Below, in pieces: positions 13,801-24,300 of a stretch of 64,000 nt of DNA. Positions within the stretch are counted from its first letter, which is position 1. Every line of letters starts with the position of its first letter. The translations under genes were made by a program, and so were the position numbers. The notes below the pieces were generated by a model, which had not been told where the DNA came from, ran no database searches, and saw only the letters and a list, made by a program, of their open reading frames with translations. The DNA comes from Echinococcus granulosus (taxonomy: Eukaryota; Platyhelminthes; Cestoda; Cyclophyllidea; Taeniidae), in the NCBI RefSeq assembly GCF_000524195.1, contig NW_020170519.1, positions 137,517 through 201,516 of the forward strand, in the 5' to 3' direction.

Positions 13801-16800
13801 GGAGCAGTGAACCCCACTTAGAGGCTGTCTTAAAACTTCTTTGTCGTTGTGCACTGAAGCGCAATAAACCATGGCTCGTTGTTGGCAAAAAGTACGGCAC
13901 TTGATCTTCTCATTATAAGGTCCAAAAAATGTCACCAAGAATATTGAATCTGAAGCCTCATTTCGGTGGAATTAAGTGAAGAAGGTTGAAGTTGGCCCTA
14001 ACAATGTTTAAAGTGACTAGATATGAGCTTTTTGAAAATCCTCCTCCTCGTCTTGGAGCAATAAACCGCAGTGTTGCAATAGAAAGGCGACAGTATAAGA
14101 TTAGAACGTGATCAAGTTGAGCTACTGATATTTCAAACCTTCAAATTCAATCGCCTGATTGATGCTACTCAAGCTCTGTGTAGCAGAACACTACCACTAA
14201 TTGCTCCTTATGGATGAAAGATTCGATTACGAAAAGACAAAATGTCAATTGATTCTGCAGTTCTTTATGCACCAGTAATGGGGTGTTTGTGTGGCAGTAA
14301 GAATGTGGGCTCAAAAGTTCTTGCTGCGCAGTTCTCCTGCGCCGTACATCAATGGCGACACAGTCAATAAAGCGAGATTGTAACCAAGCTGGTTATACAA
14401 TAAAATCACGCAACTTTAAACTCAGTTTATCAAAGGTTTGATAACCTTGTTGGTAAAGTGCTCTCATAGTTTGACAGGGCCGACTTTTTTGGAATCCGTG
14501 GTTCGCAAACGGATTTCCCCTATTCAAGTGATTTAAAATTCATCTAATCATGCACTGGATTCTCCTTTTTTGATTAGTTAACGCAAAACTTGGAAATGTT
14601 TATCCAATTTACACAAAACTCTTGGAAAAGAGTCCTATAACGAAAAGTGGAACCTTTTTATTGCCTAAATGCTTGATGATGAGGTCAACACTTTAGACAT
14701 CCTTCGTTTTTAACGCTTTTACTGAAAATAACTTAGGTGGAAAAGCGCAAAAAGATTATGACAAAATTCTTCACTTTTTTGCCAAGACTAACCCCTTCTG
14801 ACTTCTGCACGACAATAAAATAGACAGTTAGTTACATTTTTGATTTTCAAGGACTATGGAGGGTAAATTTCAAGTCCCTCTTTATAATAAAAGCAGAAAA
14901 TATCTACCGCATTTTCGAAGTCGGTATTGGTCCAGCGGACACGGTTGAGCATTCCCAGCCAAAACCGCTGGTTTCTCGTAAAGCAACTCGACTATTGCCT
15001 CTGCACCAGTTACTGTACAACTGAGACTGGGTAGGACTTGCAAGACTGCAGAATTTTGCAGGTCTGGGTCCTCAGAACAGTCTTCGAGGCCTGCACTTGC
15101 CAATGGCCTCAGGTCCTCTCCCTTGTGCTCAAAGATTGGTGAAATGCCTATGTAGTGGAGAGCAATATATAAAAGTTCCGATGAATTTTTTCGTAGTTGG
15201 GAATGAGATCTTGACAGATAGTTTGACTACAATGGACTCCCATTAATTATAAAAAAGTGTGTATATATACGAATCAAATTTCTGGAGCAAATTTAGTCAG
15301 TCTAGTGGAAATCTCGTTCCCACAGTCATCGGGCGACAGATAGTAGAAAAGGCAAAGATTTATGGATCTAGGGTGAGAGATAAACGCCAATTCTAGGCGC
15401 GAAACGCACGCTATCAGATCCACTAACCGTATCACAGGCGTCATAAAAAAGGCGGTCGTGATTAAGGCACCTTAATTGGCCTTTTATATGTCCCCAAGAC
15501 CGTGGTCGGAAAAAATACCCGCAAACCCATCTCCAAACAGGGACGAGGGTGCAGTCAACTCTAATAATGAATCGTCGAATACTGCTATCTTAAAATTTGG
15601 TGGCACCGAAGTTCTCAGCTTACTAACATGTTATCTGCGTACATTGTCCGTGTTAAGAAACACTTCGAGATCGCGTAGTAATATTATCCGTCTTTCTGGA
15701 GTGTTTCTTATAAGTAATCTTTATAGACTTATACTGAAAAGGAGCACTTTCGAAGCATAATAGTAAAAAAGTTAAATTTTATCAGACCATTAGGCGATTA
15801 ATTTGCCATCGCTAAATTAATGACTTTAGCTTTTGAACAGGCGAGAATTTCAGTAGTATCACTAACTCAGAGGGACAGGTTACTTATGATATACACAAAA
15901 TAGGATGAGTAGAAGTTTAAAAACGAGAAAGTAGAATTATATCCTATGTTTGCCTAAGAACTCAAGAATTCATAAGAAGAGTTAGCTGTTGAAGGGTAAA
16001 AAATCTTATTGACATTTAATCGGTACTATAGGAACCAGATGTTGCCTCTCGCCTCCTTTACATATTTCTCCGCCAATTAATTTATAAGGTTTTATACGGT
16101 TTCTCACGAAGGCTATTCATCGCACTTACTCTTACAAGCATACGAAGCGCTTCATCGTAGAAATAATCGTATTGTTTTCATTAATCACTTGAGTTAATAT
16201 TCAGCTTTTTGGGTCACTTAGGTAACAATTAAGCAAAAAAGGAAAAACGACTAGGTATTCATTCTAATTGTTGTTTTACACAATACTTGTCGGGCGATAT
16301 TTCATTCAACGTACCAGTCCATTGTGGTGAACAGTACGATATGATGATAAGAGCGGGAACTGAGGATAAAGGCAGTTCGTGATTGGACAACGCCCTCACT
16401 TGTAGGGTACTTATCGTTCCCGATTCAGCATCAAAACTTGTATCGCGAATTCGCAAAGCACCTAAAGAAAAAAGCGTTAAACAATGCTTGTACGTGTAGT
16501 TCAGCCATTCATAAATTGGGGTTGGAGATAAAAGACAAGTGGCTCTGTTTATCCTTCTAAGAAATGCACACTAATATTTAAGGAATTGTTTAAGCTCTTC
16601 CGATCTTTAGGGGCCATAAAAAATGTGTTGAATGGAATAATTGTACAATTAAATCGGATTTAAGTAGAGTAAAAATTAATCAGTGGTGTTCTAAAATAAA
16701 GTCTGTTCAATACAGTTTGCAAAACAGTGTCACTTTTTTCTTTTAGATAGCTATCATAAACTTTCCTACACAAACTGTTAGCAAATAGAAGGCATACCTC

Positions 16801-17930
16801 AAAAAAGGAGTATTAATTAAAAAGATAACAGAACCATGGCTAAAGGCAGCGTCATTTTTCAAAAATCATTTTATTTTGTTTTAAAACTGCTGTTTTTATC
16901 TGTTAAATCCATAACACAAAACTGAAAAATAAACCGAGTTCATGGACCCAACTGTTAGTGATGTAATGAAGTAAAATCATGCCACATTCAAATGCGTTCA
17001 GTTACCTGTTTCGTCAACCAAAAAGTGAGAACTCTCGCTACCTTCAACACTAAAGTTAGAAATGGAGAAGTTTATGGGTGCAATTGCAAATTCAGAAAGA
17101 TTCGCCAATGTGGTAAAGGGCGTTAAATGTGTTGGTACTTTCACGCAAAACACTGGCTTAGTCCATTTTGGGTGATTTGGTTTAGCAACCTAAAATACAA
17201 CAAACAAAAAGTAGTGCTGTAGCAAGAAAATGTTACTCATAAAGTACATTGGATATTTAAAGAGGCAAACCAATGATTACCCTTGCCAAAATAACTTACT
17301 AAATTTAAGCTGAACGTCAAAATCCCATTAAGAAAATACTTTAAAATTCACAATAAACAGCACGCTAGTATAAGTACCAAATTAAATTAAAGCACTGCAT
17401 CTATTATTTTGCGAACTGACGTATATATAAAGAGGCCTTTTGGGGGAAAGAGATGGAGGTTCTTGACAAGTAGCTGCTTGAATTTGAAAGGTCAATCCAT
17501 CAAGTTCTTCGGTTCCATTCGCACTTATAGTAATTTCATATGCATCTGATGTGTTCTTCGAAGGACCCAGTCTTAGAGACAGGGATGGTGGTTCAACATG
17601 AAATCCGCATATGGAAAGGTCTGAAAAAATATGCTCTAAAGCGTCCTTAAAATTGTCATAATTGCAAGCAAATTCCCCTAAACTCTTGAAAGATTATCGT
17701 TAACTAAGTGGTGTTAAAAATTTCTACTTATATATTAAGCACAAATCACCTTGTTGAAGCGAGAGTCGCAACGGTGGGTACACTGATATAGTAGAGCCGC
17801 TCGACTCAAGAAATGCCAAAATTTCGTTCGTCTCGCCAGCCAAAATATTCCACTTTAAAAGACCTTGAGACGAGTGACATAAAGTGATACTCCAGATTGT
17901 CAGAAGGCATGCGTATTTAAAAGCAATCAT
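4086..17930 (-). CDS. CLSTN: calsyntenin, complete 15-exon gene (copy 1)
   Basis: Calsyntenins are type I membrane proteins of the cadherin superfamily that act at synapses and in kinesin-1 vesicle transport. My exon model, listed 5' to 3' on the minus strand, is 17930-17750, 17620-17421, 17189-17006, 16461-16282, 15147-14908, 13198-12953, 12311-12136, 11795-11631, 10836-10565, 9151-8844, 8688-8596, 6717-6398, 5635-5507, 4839-4414 and 4262-4086. Every junction is GT-AG and in phase, giving 1098 codons plus TGA. The family order is kept: signal peptide (residues 1 to about 21), two cadherin-like repeats ending near ISYCSPQW, a laminin-G-like region (about 330-600) with IECLIDC, a conserved juxtamembrane domain, a membrane helix (906-925) and an acidic tail. 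The exon 10/11/12 borders are least certain. The start ATG has A at -3 and opens a clear signal peptide. The human protein is about 980 residues. The cadherin calcium motifs and the kinesin motifs are degenerate. Confidence 0.9.
5507..9151 (-). other. CLSTN: calsyntenin exons 10-13: membrane-proximal ectodomain
   Basis: Exon 10 (9151-8844) begins with Cys-Leu-Glu-Thr-Asn at the position of the family's KCFNEATC element and later has LIPDANLTW. Exon 11 (8688-8596) contains GLDDVNQDC. Exon 12 (6717-6398) has VYNDLLRHMAWKHRNA and CVSIQCTAM, aligning well with EEVLHLLRYRNWHARS and FKLICSEL. Exon 13 (5635-5507) is a short acidic linker, FRTVDTDSFEALGEEL and onward, leading to the membrane helix. 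Exon 11 has two possible acceptors (first base 8688 or 8695) and two donors (after 8596 or 8570). Only 8688-8596 keeps frame with an exon 12 starting at 6717. Confidence 0.75.
7370..7935. repeat. dispersed repeat family, member 3, inside a calsyntenin intron
   Basis: It lies in the intron between calsyntenin exons 11 and 12. Shared blocks run in order: tttggcggaatagccttcaa (compare ttccgccaggcgacatggcc at 12471), cagtaatatatctactgtc, gtcttcagcaaaaactcggg, a central block with gacaccagccgtgaatcg, and the end block ccaacagaactatttta. A 92-codon frame at 7564-7842 falls inside the repeat and is not a gene. The copy-2 equivalent is about 51743-52308. Confidence 0.55.
10565..15147 (-). other. CLSTN: calsyntenin exons 5-9: laminin-G-like region
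   Basis: Exon 5 (15147-14908) contains GLEDCSEDPD and ends with CPLDQYRLRKCG, aligning with the cysteine-rich segment before the LNS/laminin-G domain. Exon 6 (13198-12953) carries LQFSLFFWIRQYP, equivalent to the FTISVWMRHG beta strand. Exon 7 (12311-12136) has IVEEEWVLMTINY, equivalent to the DEEWHHYVLNV strand. Exon 8 (11795-11631) has VGIFLS and LAIIGAAW. Exon 9 (10836-10565) has GQIADMSLLYG and IECLIDC. The introns hold no recognised gene, but the one between exons 6 and 7 contains a dispersed repeat at 12421-12625. Confidence 0.85.
12421..12625. repeat. dispersed repeat family, member 4, inside a calsyntenin intron
   Basis: This is a well-preserved 5' portion: gttgcttgtttaacttt, ggccattgtacttccgccag, catggccttcgggccttg, agcccctcagccgcttcgta, ctctgccccagcattatg. 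It sits between calsyntenin exons 6 and 7. The reverse strand has an 87-codon frame without family motifs. The copy-2 equivalent is 56794-56998. Confidence 0.6.
16282..17930 (-). other. CLSTN: calsyntenin exons 1-4: signal peptide and two cadherin-like repeats
   Basis: Exon 1 (17930-17750) encodes a hydrophobic leader (MIAFKYACLLTIWSITLC) and the start of repeat 1. Exon 2 (17620-17421) continues with SICGFHVEPP and FQIQAATC, which align with the ICGFKI and FTIQAYDC landmarks of calsyntenins. Exon 3 (17189-17006) opens with VAKPNHPKWTKPVF, placed where cadherins have their inter-repeat calcium linker. Exon 4 (16461-16282) ends repeat 2 with ISYCSPQWTG, matching the family's cysteine-proline-tryptophan element. 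Exon phases 1, 0, 1, 1 join without a frameshift. Calcium-ligand motifs are poorly kept. Confidence 0.85.
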
Positions 17931-18619
17931 ATTAGCTCTGGGTTATTATAATATGATCGCTTCTAAGGTTGGACTGAATTAAGCCTGATTTGTCCGTTAA
18001 AACAAACCAAAATTTGTGTAACAAGCAAATTTATTTGTGCTGATTCTTTTTTATGCAGGCTTGCTTATAAAAGCTAAAAATTAGGAAAACGCTTTTTTAA
18101 TGTTAGAGACAAAGTGCAAGTTCCGTAGAAGAATGGTGAGTGGCTAATTTAAGATGACTAAAATTGGCAGCACATCCACTCATTTCGTGTCATTAGTTTG
18201 AATAAAAAGTCTTGCCTTCCTGGTTTCTAGTGTGCAGGAAAAGTGTCACTAAAGTGAGCATTATAATTCCGTACTAAGTGCAGGAACTTGCCCAATTTTC
18301 TCATTTATCACTTATTGCAAGAATTTGATCAGAAATTTGATGAGTTTTTTTTCTAGGGCTTGGATAAACTTTAAAATGTCACTGATGCAAAGGGCGAAAC
18401 CTTACACATATTATGTGGAAATCACTTGATGCCTTACCCACACCTTTCATCAACGACGCAATATTAATTGGCTCACAGAAGCCTAAACCCCCATTGATAA
18501 TGTTTTCATTAACCTATTGACACTCTCAGAGCTTTTTATGCCCTTGGACACCAAAATGCTACGGAATTTTGACCAGCATGGCGGCTTGCATCACCGACTA
18601 CGGCGTCTGGCGTCCAACC

Positions 18620-18649
18620 GCCCTCCTTCCCCCCCTCCTCCCCTACCCC
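18620..18649 (-). promoter_or_regulatory. G-rich tract with four G-runs, upstream of calsyntenin
   Basis: The plus strand reads a C-rich tract of about 30 bases. The minus strand therefore has consecutive runs of four, four, six and three G separated by 2-5 bases, which meets the usual pattern for a G-quadruplex. It lies about 690 bases upstream of the calsyntenin ATG and about 70 bases past a possible poly(A) signal of the upstream gene. This is suggestive only. Copy 2 is at 62993-63022. Confidence 0.4.
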
Positions 18650-18716
18650 AAACAGCCAGAATGCATGGCTAAAGCATAACAAACTCGGTACATTCTCGAT
18701 CAACACTCCTCACCTA

Positions 18717-18722
18717 TTTATT
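18717..18722 (-). promoter_or_regulatory. possible poly(A) signal of the PPxY-tail gene
   Basis: AATAAA on the minus strand, 228 bases past the stop codon at 18950-18952, is a plausible 3'-end signal for the gene whose last exon is 18950-19357. Copy 2 is at 63090-63095. Confidence 0.4.
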
Positions 18723-18949
18723 CCTCCTCTGATATTAGATAAATCTACGCTTAACAATAATGCTTATGTACATATGTACGCACACACACAAGGGCGGGGA
18801 CAAGAAAAGTTCACAGTCAGAAGCAGAGGCAGAACTTTTGAAACAGGCGCGCACAAAACTACAGACAGGAGGGAAAAAATAGATCAGAAATAAGGATGGG
18901 AATGACGCCTGTGTGCGCGGGTGTACACTCTAGGCAATTTAAAAGAGAA

Positions 18950-19357
18950 CTACAAATCATCACCAGCGGCAAAAGGAGACCGCCTCCGTTGTTGCTGTTG
19001 TTGTTCGGAGAGCAACTGGACAGCCTCCTCGTAGAGCGGAGGCAGGCCAACGCTGGAACCGGAAGTGCAGGACGAGGTCACACTACCTCCGTCAGCCTCC
19101 GCCTCCTTCGCTCCTGTTCGATTGCCGAGGTGGGCGACGGATGCAGCCATTTCCTGCAAAGTCGCCTCCGCCTCGGCGGATGAGAGACGTCCGCTTGTGG
19201 CATAGGTAACAGCGCTAGTGACGGATGCGACAGCGGTGGTGGTGGCAGAGGTAGCAGCGCTACCAGAAGACGCAGTAGTTGCCGTTGTCGCCGTGCCCGA
19301 AGATCCACTCGTTGTATTCGACGGTGATATGGAGGTATTTCGCGCACTATTACGACT
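18950..19357 (-). CDS. last exon of an unidentified gene; low-complexity tail with PPxY motif
   Basis: A tttttag acceptor just above 19357 opens a 135-codon frame, phase 0, that ends in TAG at 18950. The encoded tail is Ser/Thr/Ala-rich (residues 1 to about 55), then has a short helix-like stretch (LSSAEAEATLQEMAASV), then GLPPLYEEAVQLL (PPLY at 106-109), a run of five glutamines and RRR. PPxY motifs usually bind WW domains, often of NEDD4-type ubiquitin ligases; that role is inferred here. GC content is clearly higher than in the surroundings. I could not find convincing upstream exons in 19.4-39 kb, so the protein is unidentified. Frames on the other strand and in the second minus-strand frame are shadows. 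Confidence 0.6.
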   Translation of the reverse strand, partial: SRNSARNTSISPSNTTSGSSGTATTATTASSGSAATSATTTAVASVTSAVTYATSGRLSSAEAEATLQEMAASVAHLGNRTGAKEAEADGGSVTSSCTSGSSVGLPPLYEEAVQLLSEQQQQQRRRSPFAAGDDL

Positions 19358-20754
19358 CTAAAAATGATACATATCCGTAATCCAACCGGTTGATACAGGA
19401 AAATTTTAAATTAATTACCGAAGACACCAGGTTCAATATTATGCCGTAAGAAAACTATGTAATGCCCAGGGCCGCAGGACTCCGCGATTCGGTTTCGTTT
19501 ATGTCCACAGTCACTCAGTCCCACAGCAAATTATTAATAAAAACTGTGTAACAGTAGAGCTCACTACGTCATCGGTGATAAATAAGGAGAGCTAGCAATT
19601 GCACGACTCCATTTTCTTTAAAACATAAGAAACACAAGAGCGTAGGCACCAGGATTCACTTTGTCAAACTGCTGATGATTTGCCATTGGGAGGCGATTAA
19701 CTACCATAGCTCGCATTGAATCTAAAATAACTTAATGAAGGCAAATAAGCAAGCCCTGACTAAAATAACGACGAATTGTAAAGGCTGACAATTGATGCCA
19801 AAGCAAAAAGCTAGTGAGAGGGGAAAGACGACGGAGAGGTGGAAAAGGTGAAAAGGAGGTAGCCATGTCGATGGGAACAGGATAGGGATGAATATCATCA
19901 AGCCTTCTAAATGTCGCAAATCCACGTGAATGCATGTCTAGGTGCCCACACGTTAAAAAGGAGATACGGTCAGCTGAAAACCGCCTCGAAAGTGGTGATG
20001 GGTGCTGCTGTTACATTACGTTTCCGAGTCGTGAGAATATTACGATGGGTAAGGTAAGAGGAGTAAGGTATTCCTCTAAACGTTACGGAAAAAAATTTGA
20101 CCTGTTTACTTCTTTGTCACGTAGATTAATATCTTAAGTGGCTAAACACATTGGCCGCGAGTGCCTTATGATTAAATCAACCACCTCTGCCAACCTAGGA
20201 TATATTTTTTCATAAAGGGAGGGAAATTATTCTCAGTATTGTTATAACCGAGGTAGTCGTTACTCAAAACCAGATCAAGAAACTCAAGCAAACTTTAAAC
20301 AAACGACTTGTGGTTGTATTAATGCTGTGATCTAAGAAATAATCATCCTTTTGGTAGAACCGCACGGCAATTCGGTTGATTGTCAATGACTAGGATATAG
20401 AAATTAAGTTTTTTGCTATCATGAAGGAATGAAAGCTGCTAACGGGTTTTGCATCTCGGAAATAATTGTTATAAGTATTTTTGACGATATTACCCTACCT
20501 CAGAGGCTACACTTGTCCTATACCATAAACTCGGTATATATAATGGATAACGGCCGATTTGCCGACTTTGGTTCTAAAGATTAAAATTTCATTTCCTCGC
20601 TCGGATTTCGTTGAACTACAAAACGACCTCACTAATGAACTAGTAGGTATTTGAATTTAAAAACAAGGTTTTGTAATAAATGTAAGCCTATCAACTCAAG
20701 TTTGCATACATTTTCAAGTTTTCGAGTATGACTACGTAAGCATTCAGGTTTCTG
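19358..20754. other. gene-free stretch upstream of the PPxY-tail exon
   Basis: No exon with both a good acceptor and a good donor was recognised. A Pro-rich minus-strand frame at 19722-19935 has a possible acceptor but no donor. If the PPxY-tail gene continues upstream, this stretch is part of an intron. The first 270 bases are also present at the end of the window. Confidence 0.4.
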
Positions 20755-21345
20755 CAAATTGTACTTCCTCTTGGTGGCATGGCTCCCAAGCCATGGTAGT
20801 AGCCCTTCAGTCATTCCGTACATCGACAAAACGTATTACGCTCTAGTATCACAAGTTCTATCGTCTTCAAAATTGGCCCTGCATACTACATTTTTAGTGA
20901 AACTGAGCCACCTTATTAAATCCAAAGTGCAACTACCCTGTATACGAAACATCATCAGCATGTGCTGCTGATGGAAGAATCTGTGAAGACTCTCGGCAAA
21001 GGAGTTGAAAATGAAGTCCACCCTTCGCAACTATTTAGTTCTTGTGTTCTGTGGGAAGGCTTTTAACGAATGAAGCGACACTAGCCGCGAACGATCTAAA
21101 ATGCTCGTTGCATAAATGCCTGCGGTACCCGAATGAGGATGTCGTTCAAGTGGAAACTGGATGCCTTCTCCACTTCTACATCAAATGAATGAAACCCTGA
21201 TAGATATGGCTTGAGAGGACTAAAGCATGAACAAAGAGGCAAGGAGGAATAGACGCGAAACCCTAACCACCCAAAACTATTTCGATCTCGTTCTTTGCTA
21301 AATGACCCTGCTTTTAGGTCGGAGTTCTTGCCACTAGCAGAAAAC
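20755..21345. repeat. dispersed repeat family, member 5 (near full length)
   Basis: Family blocks appear in order: gtacttcctcttggtggcat, gtagtagcccttcagtcatt, cttgtgttctgtgggaaggc, tgaagcgacactagccgcga, and the end block accctgcttttaggtcggag. Together with members 1 and 3 it defines an element of roughly 600 bp. Small frames on both strands inside it are not genes. Confidence 0.55.
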
Positions 21346-24300
21346 ATACGTAATGACCTGTTACTTCTATTCCTATAGACTTCTTATTCTGCTTCGGTAT
21401 TACCTGGCAGTTTCTTCGATGAGGCGTTAGGAAAAGCCTGTAAATTACTTCTTTCAACAGTTTAAAAATTAAGTAAAAATGCTTTCAATTGTTAGGAATT
21501 TTTGGTTTGCTTACAAATCGCAACTTTTAACTAAACTAGAAGCTAATGGAATTAAATCCACTGACATCGACTGTAATCCTAAATCTCCAAGATTATCAAA
21601 AAAGATAAGGCAATAGGTCGACGAAGAGCCTTCGATAGCCATTTTTTACCCGTCACTGGTAGTCTCTGCTGTAGATTCCAACATCACTAGTCCCGTTAAC
21701 CAGTCACAACTTGCCAAAGTATATTCTGATGACTAAAATGCCGCGACATCGTTTTTGCCACTGTCACAAGATGTTTTTCAAGCCATCATTAATCAACTCA
21801 ACGATATGTGAACAGAGTTTAAGTCGAAGTGTAAATAAAGCCCGTAGCCCTATTCTTTGGTGTATTAACTCACTTTCTGAAGCAAATAAGAACCTGTTTG
21901 TTGCTTCTGGCGTTACTTCAAATTGCACATATCTTCACTAAGAAGGAGTTTGGTATCCACGTCTCAGCCACTACGTTGGTGAACAATCTGAAGATCTTTT
22001 CCATTCTACACCTTGTTGGATGGAGCACTGCGATGAGCCTAGTGCTGAATTTCAATATAGGTTCCTTTACTAACCTGCTGAAAGCCGTAATAGACTTCAA
22101 AACTTGCTTTTATGAAACAAAGAATTGAGAAGGGAATCCATATAACGGGCATATGAATCACAAGACTCCTTTAATCTATCGTTTTTTTTCAGTAGGTGGA
22201 TTACTGTTACCACATCCTTAATCTTGCCGGAGTACTTGAGGTGACCGACTCCACTTTTGTCTTTTCCACGAGATTTACCATATCCTTGGCCTCATTATGC
22301 ACCTAAGGCAACTAAATACGTAATCTTGACTGAATATCTACCCAAACTCTACCATAGCCTGTAGTAAGTTAATCGGTTAAAGGTGCTCAGGTCAAAAACG
22401 TGGGTAACTAACAGGGCAGAAGGATGGTAGGTTTACGAATTTGGGAGCATTTCTATCATTACATTAGGCATTCAAACACAAAATGGGTAGTTGGGACATA
22501 AATGAGCGGAAAATGAAGGTGGCTAAGTTCTCCTTAAGAGCTAAAGCTTTAAAAAGTGGAATTTGTGAGAAAAATGGAAATAAGTATGTTAATAATCTTA
22601 CTGTGGACGTAGGTGATTGCCCTTTAGCAAACCACTTCTTAAAATGATTTTTTGATTCCAGTTTAGAAAATTCCCGACTACTGAATGTAAAATGGACTTC
22701 TGGGTATGCGGATGTCCAAAATTTTATTTCACTTTACTTGAGTTTTACCAAATCCTACCATTCAAATATCCCACACTTTCACTATAATGTTTTACGCCAA
22801 CAAATTCAAAATTGACCTTTTCTTTATTGTAAGTGTGTCTGAGGATAATCATGTTCACAGAGGACAGAGGAATCGAATCGAGTAAGGAAATCTGTTTTAG
22901 AGTAAGTACCCCAATCCCTTGAATCTCTTCGATCAAGGTGGCATGAGGTCAATAGCTTACGATCGTAATCTACGGTTTTCAAGTAAATACCAATGGTAAT
23001 GGAGGCAATTTATTCAAATATGACAAAAGATCGAGCCTCAAAGAGACAATAGACCTGAACTGTCTCAGTAAAGCCAAAACTGCTGCTCTTTGTGTTAAAT
23101 TTAGCCAATGCTGCCACAAATGTGACATCCACACTGTCATTAAAGAAATTTTGAGGCATATGATTTTGAATGGGTTTACACCAATAAAATGTACTCTACC
23201 TAATGGGATAGAGACCTGGGTAGGACGGGCATAGCCCTACCCTATCAGCAAGGTAGCTGAATCTTGGGAGACTGGATAGGTTATTGGTGCCAGTTATACC
23301 CCTGCAATATGTCTATCATACCAGTACAGTGCGCACGTACCTTGTATGCGACGGTGATATGCGGTTTCTTACAAGACTAGAAACAACCACTGATCTTTGG
23401 AATGGTAATGATGATAAAGCATTCTAAATGCGGCATAAGAAAGGCACCAAGCTTCGAAATTAGAGCTTCTGTAAGCCTATTCGCTATTTTCAGGTTTCAG
23501 TTTTTGTCAAAATCCATAACAAATGCTGTAAGCGTGTTCCATTTATTCATTCCTGTATGGTTAAATCCTAACTTTTCTGCTAACGCGCCCAGCCAACGAG
23601 CTTCAGACAAGTAGCGTTTCAAAGTTCACTCCGAAATGATGTAGACACCCTCAAGAAAGGTATGGCTTGCTACTAGCCTACCGATTCGTCTCTCAGCAAT
23701 CCCGGTGTGAATCAACTCTATGAGAGATTTTAAGCCCCGCATAACCTCCTCAAACATCTGTCATTACTATTTTAAGGTAATTTTGGTTATTACAATTATT
23801 ATTCTTAGCTATATGAAGCCAAAACTGGAAAAGGCTGCTTTTAACTGTTTATCTGAGTGAATATGTAGGTTATTTTATCTTTGCGGGTTTATCCACCAAC
23901 TTGGATGCATGGACATTCGTTCATTCTTATGGCTTGAAGACCATCTCTAAATTAATATCAAGTTTTCATCATCCTGTCATCTCCTATTGCGCATTTTAGG
24001 CAACAGTGGTGATGGTGATGAGGGATGCCCACTACAAATGAACAGCCATGATTTTGCTAACCGGTTACTACAAGTTACTGCTAAAAGCAATTGTTGTGCC
24101 CAATAAGCTCATTGTATAATATAGTCCAGTGTTGGACACTGACACAAGAAGCAATCATTCTCCAATGCAGCATTTCTTCCAGACAATACGATTTTGCTAC
24201 TAAGAGGTAGCATTCCTTTATGATGTGACTCCATCATGTCATCTTCGAAGCTGTCCAGCTGTTGTTGGCAGGAGCGAATGGGCAACCGCGGTGAGGAAGG

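Larger units (their letters stand above)
1..19627. repeat. 19.6-kb perfect direct repeat, first copy
   Basis: Bases 1-19627 recur at 44374-64000 with a constant offset of 44373. All long reading frames compared between the copies give identical proteins at exactly that offset, including intronic and intergenic frames under no protein constraint. No difference was seen in the lines compared by eye. The unit holds the whole calsyntenin gene, the last exon of a second gene and several members of a dispersed repeat family. Because the identity begins at base 1 and ends at base 64000, I infer a contig or circle of 44,373 bp read past its end. A real tandem duplication remains possible. Confidence 0.97.

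Noticed and set aside
19722..19935. Possible penultimate exon of the PPxY-tail gene
   Set aside because: There is a possible acceptor but no adequate donor, and the Pro/Phe-rich frame has an overlapping competitor of equal length.
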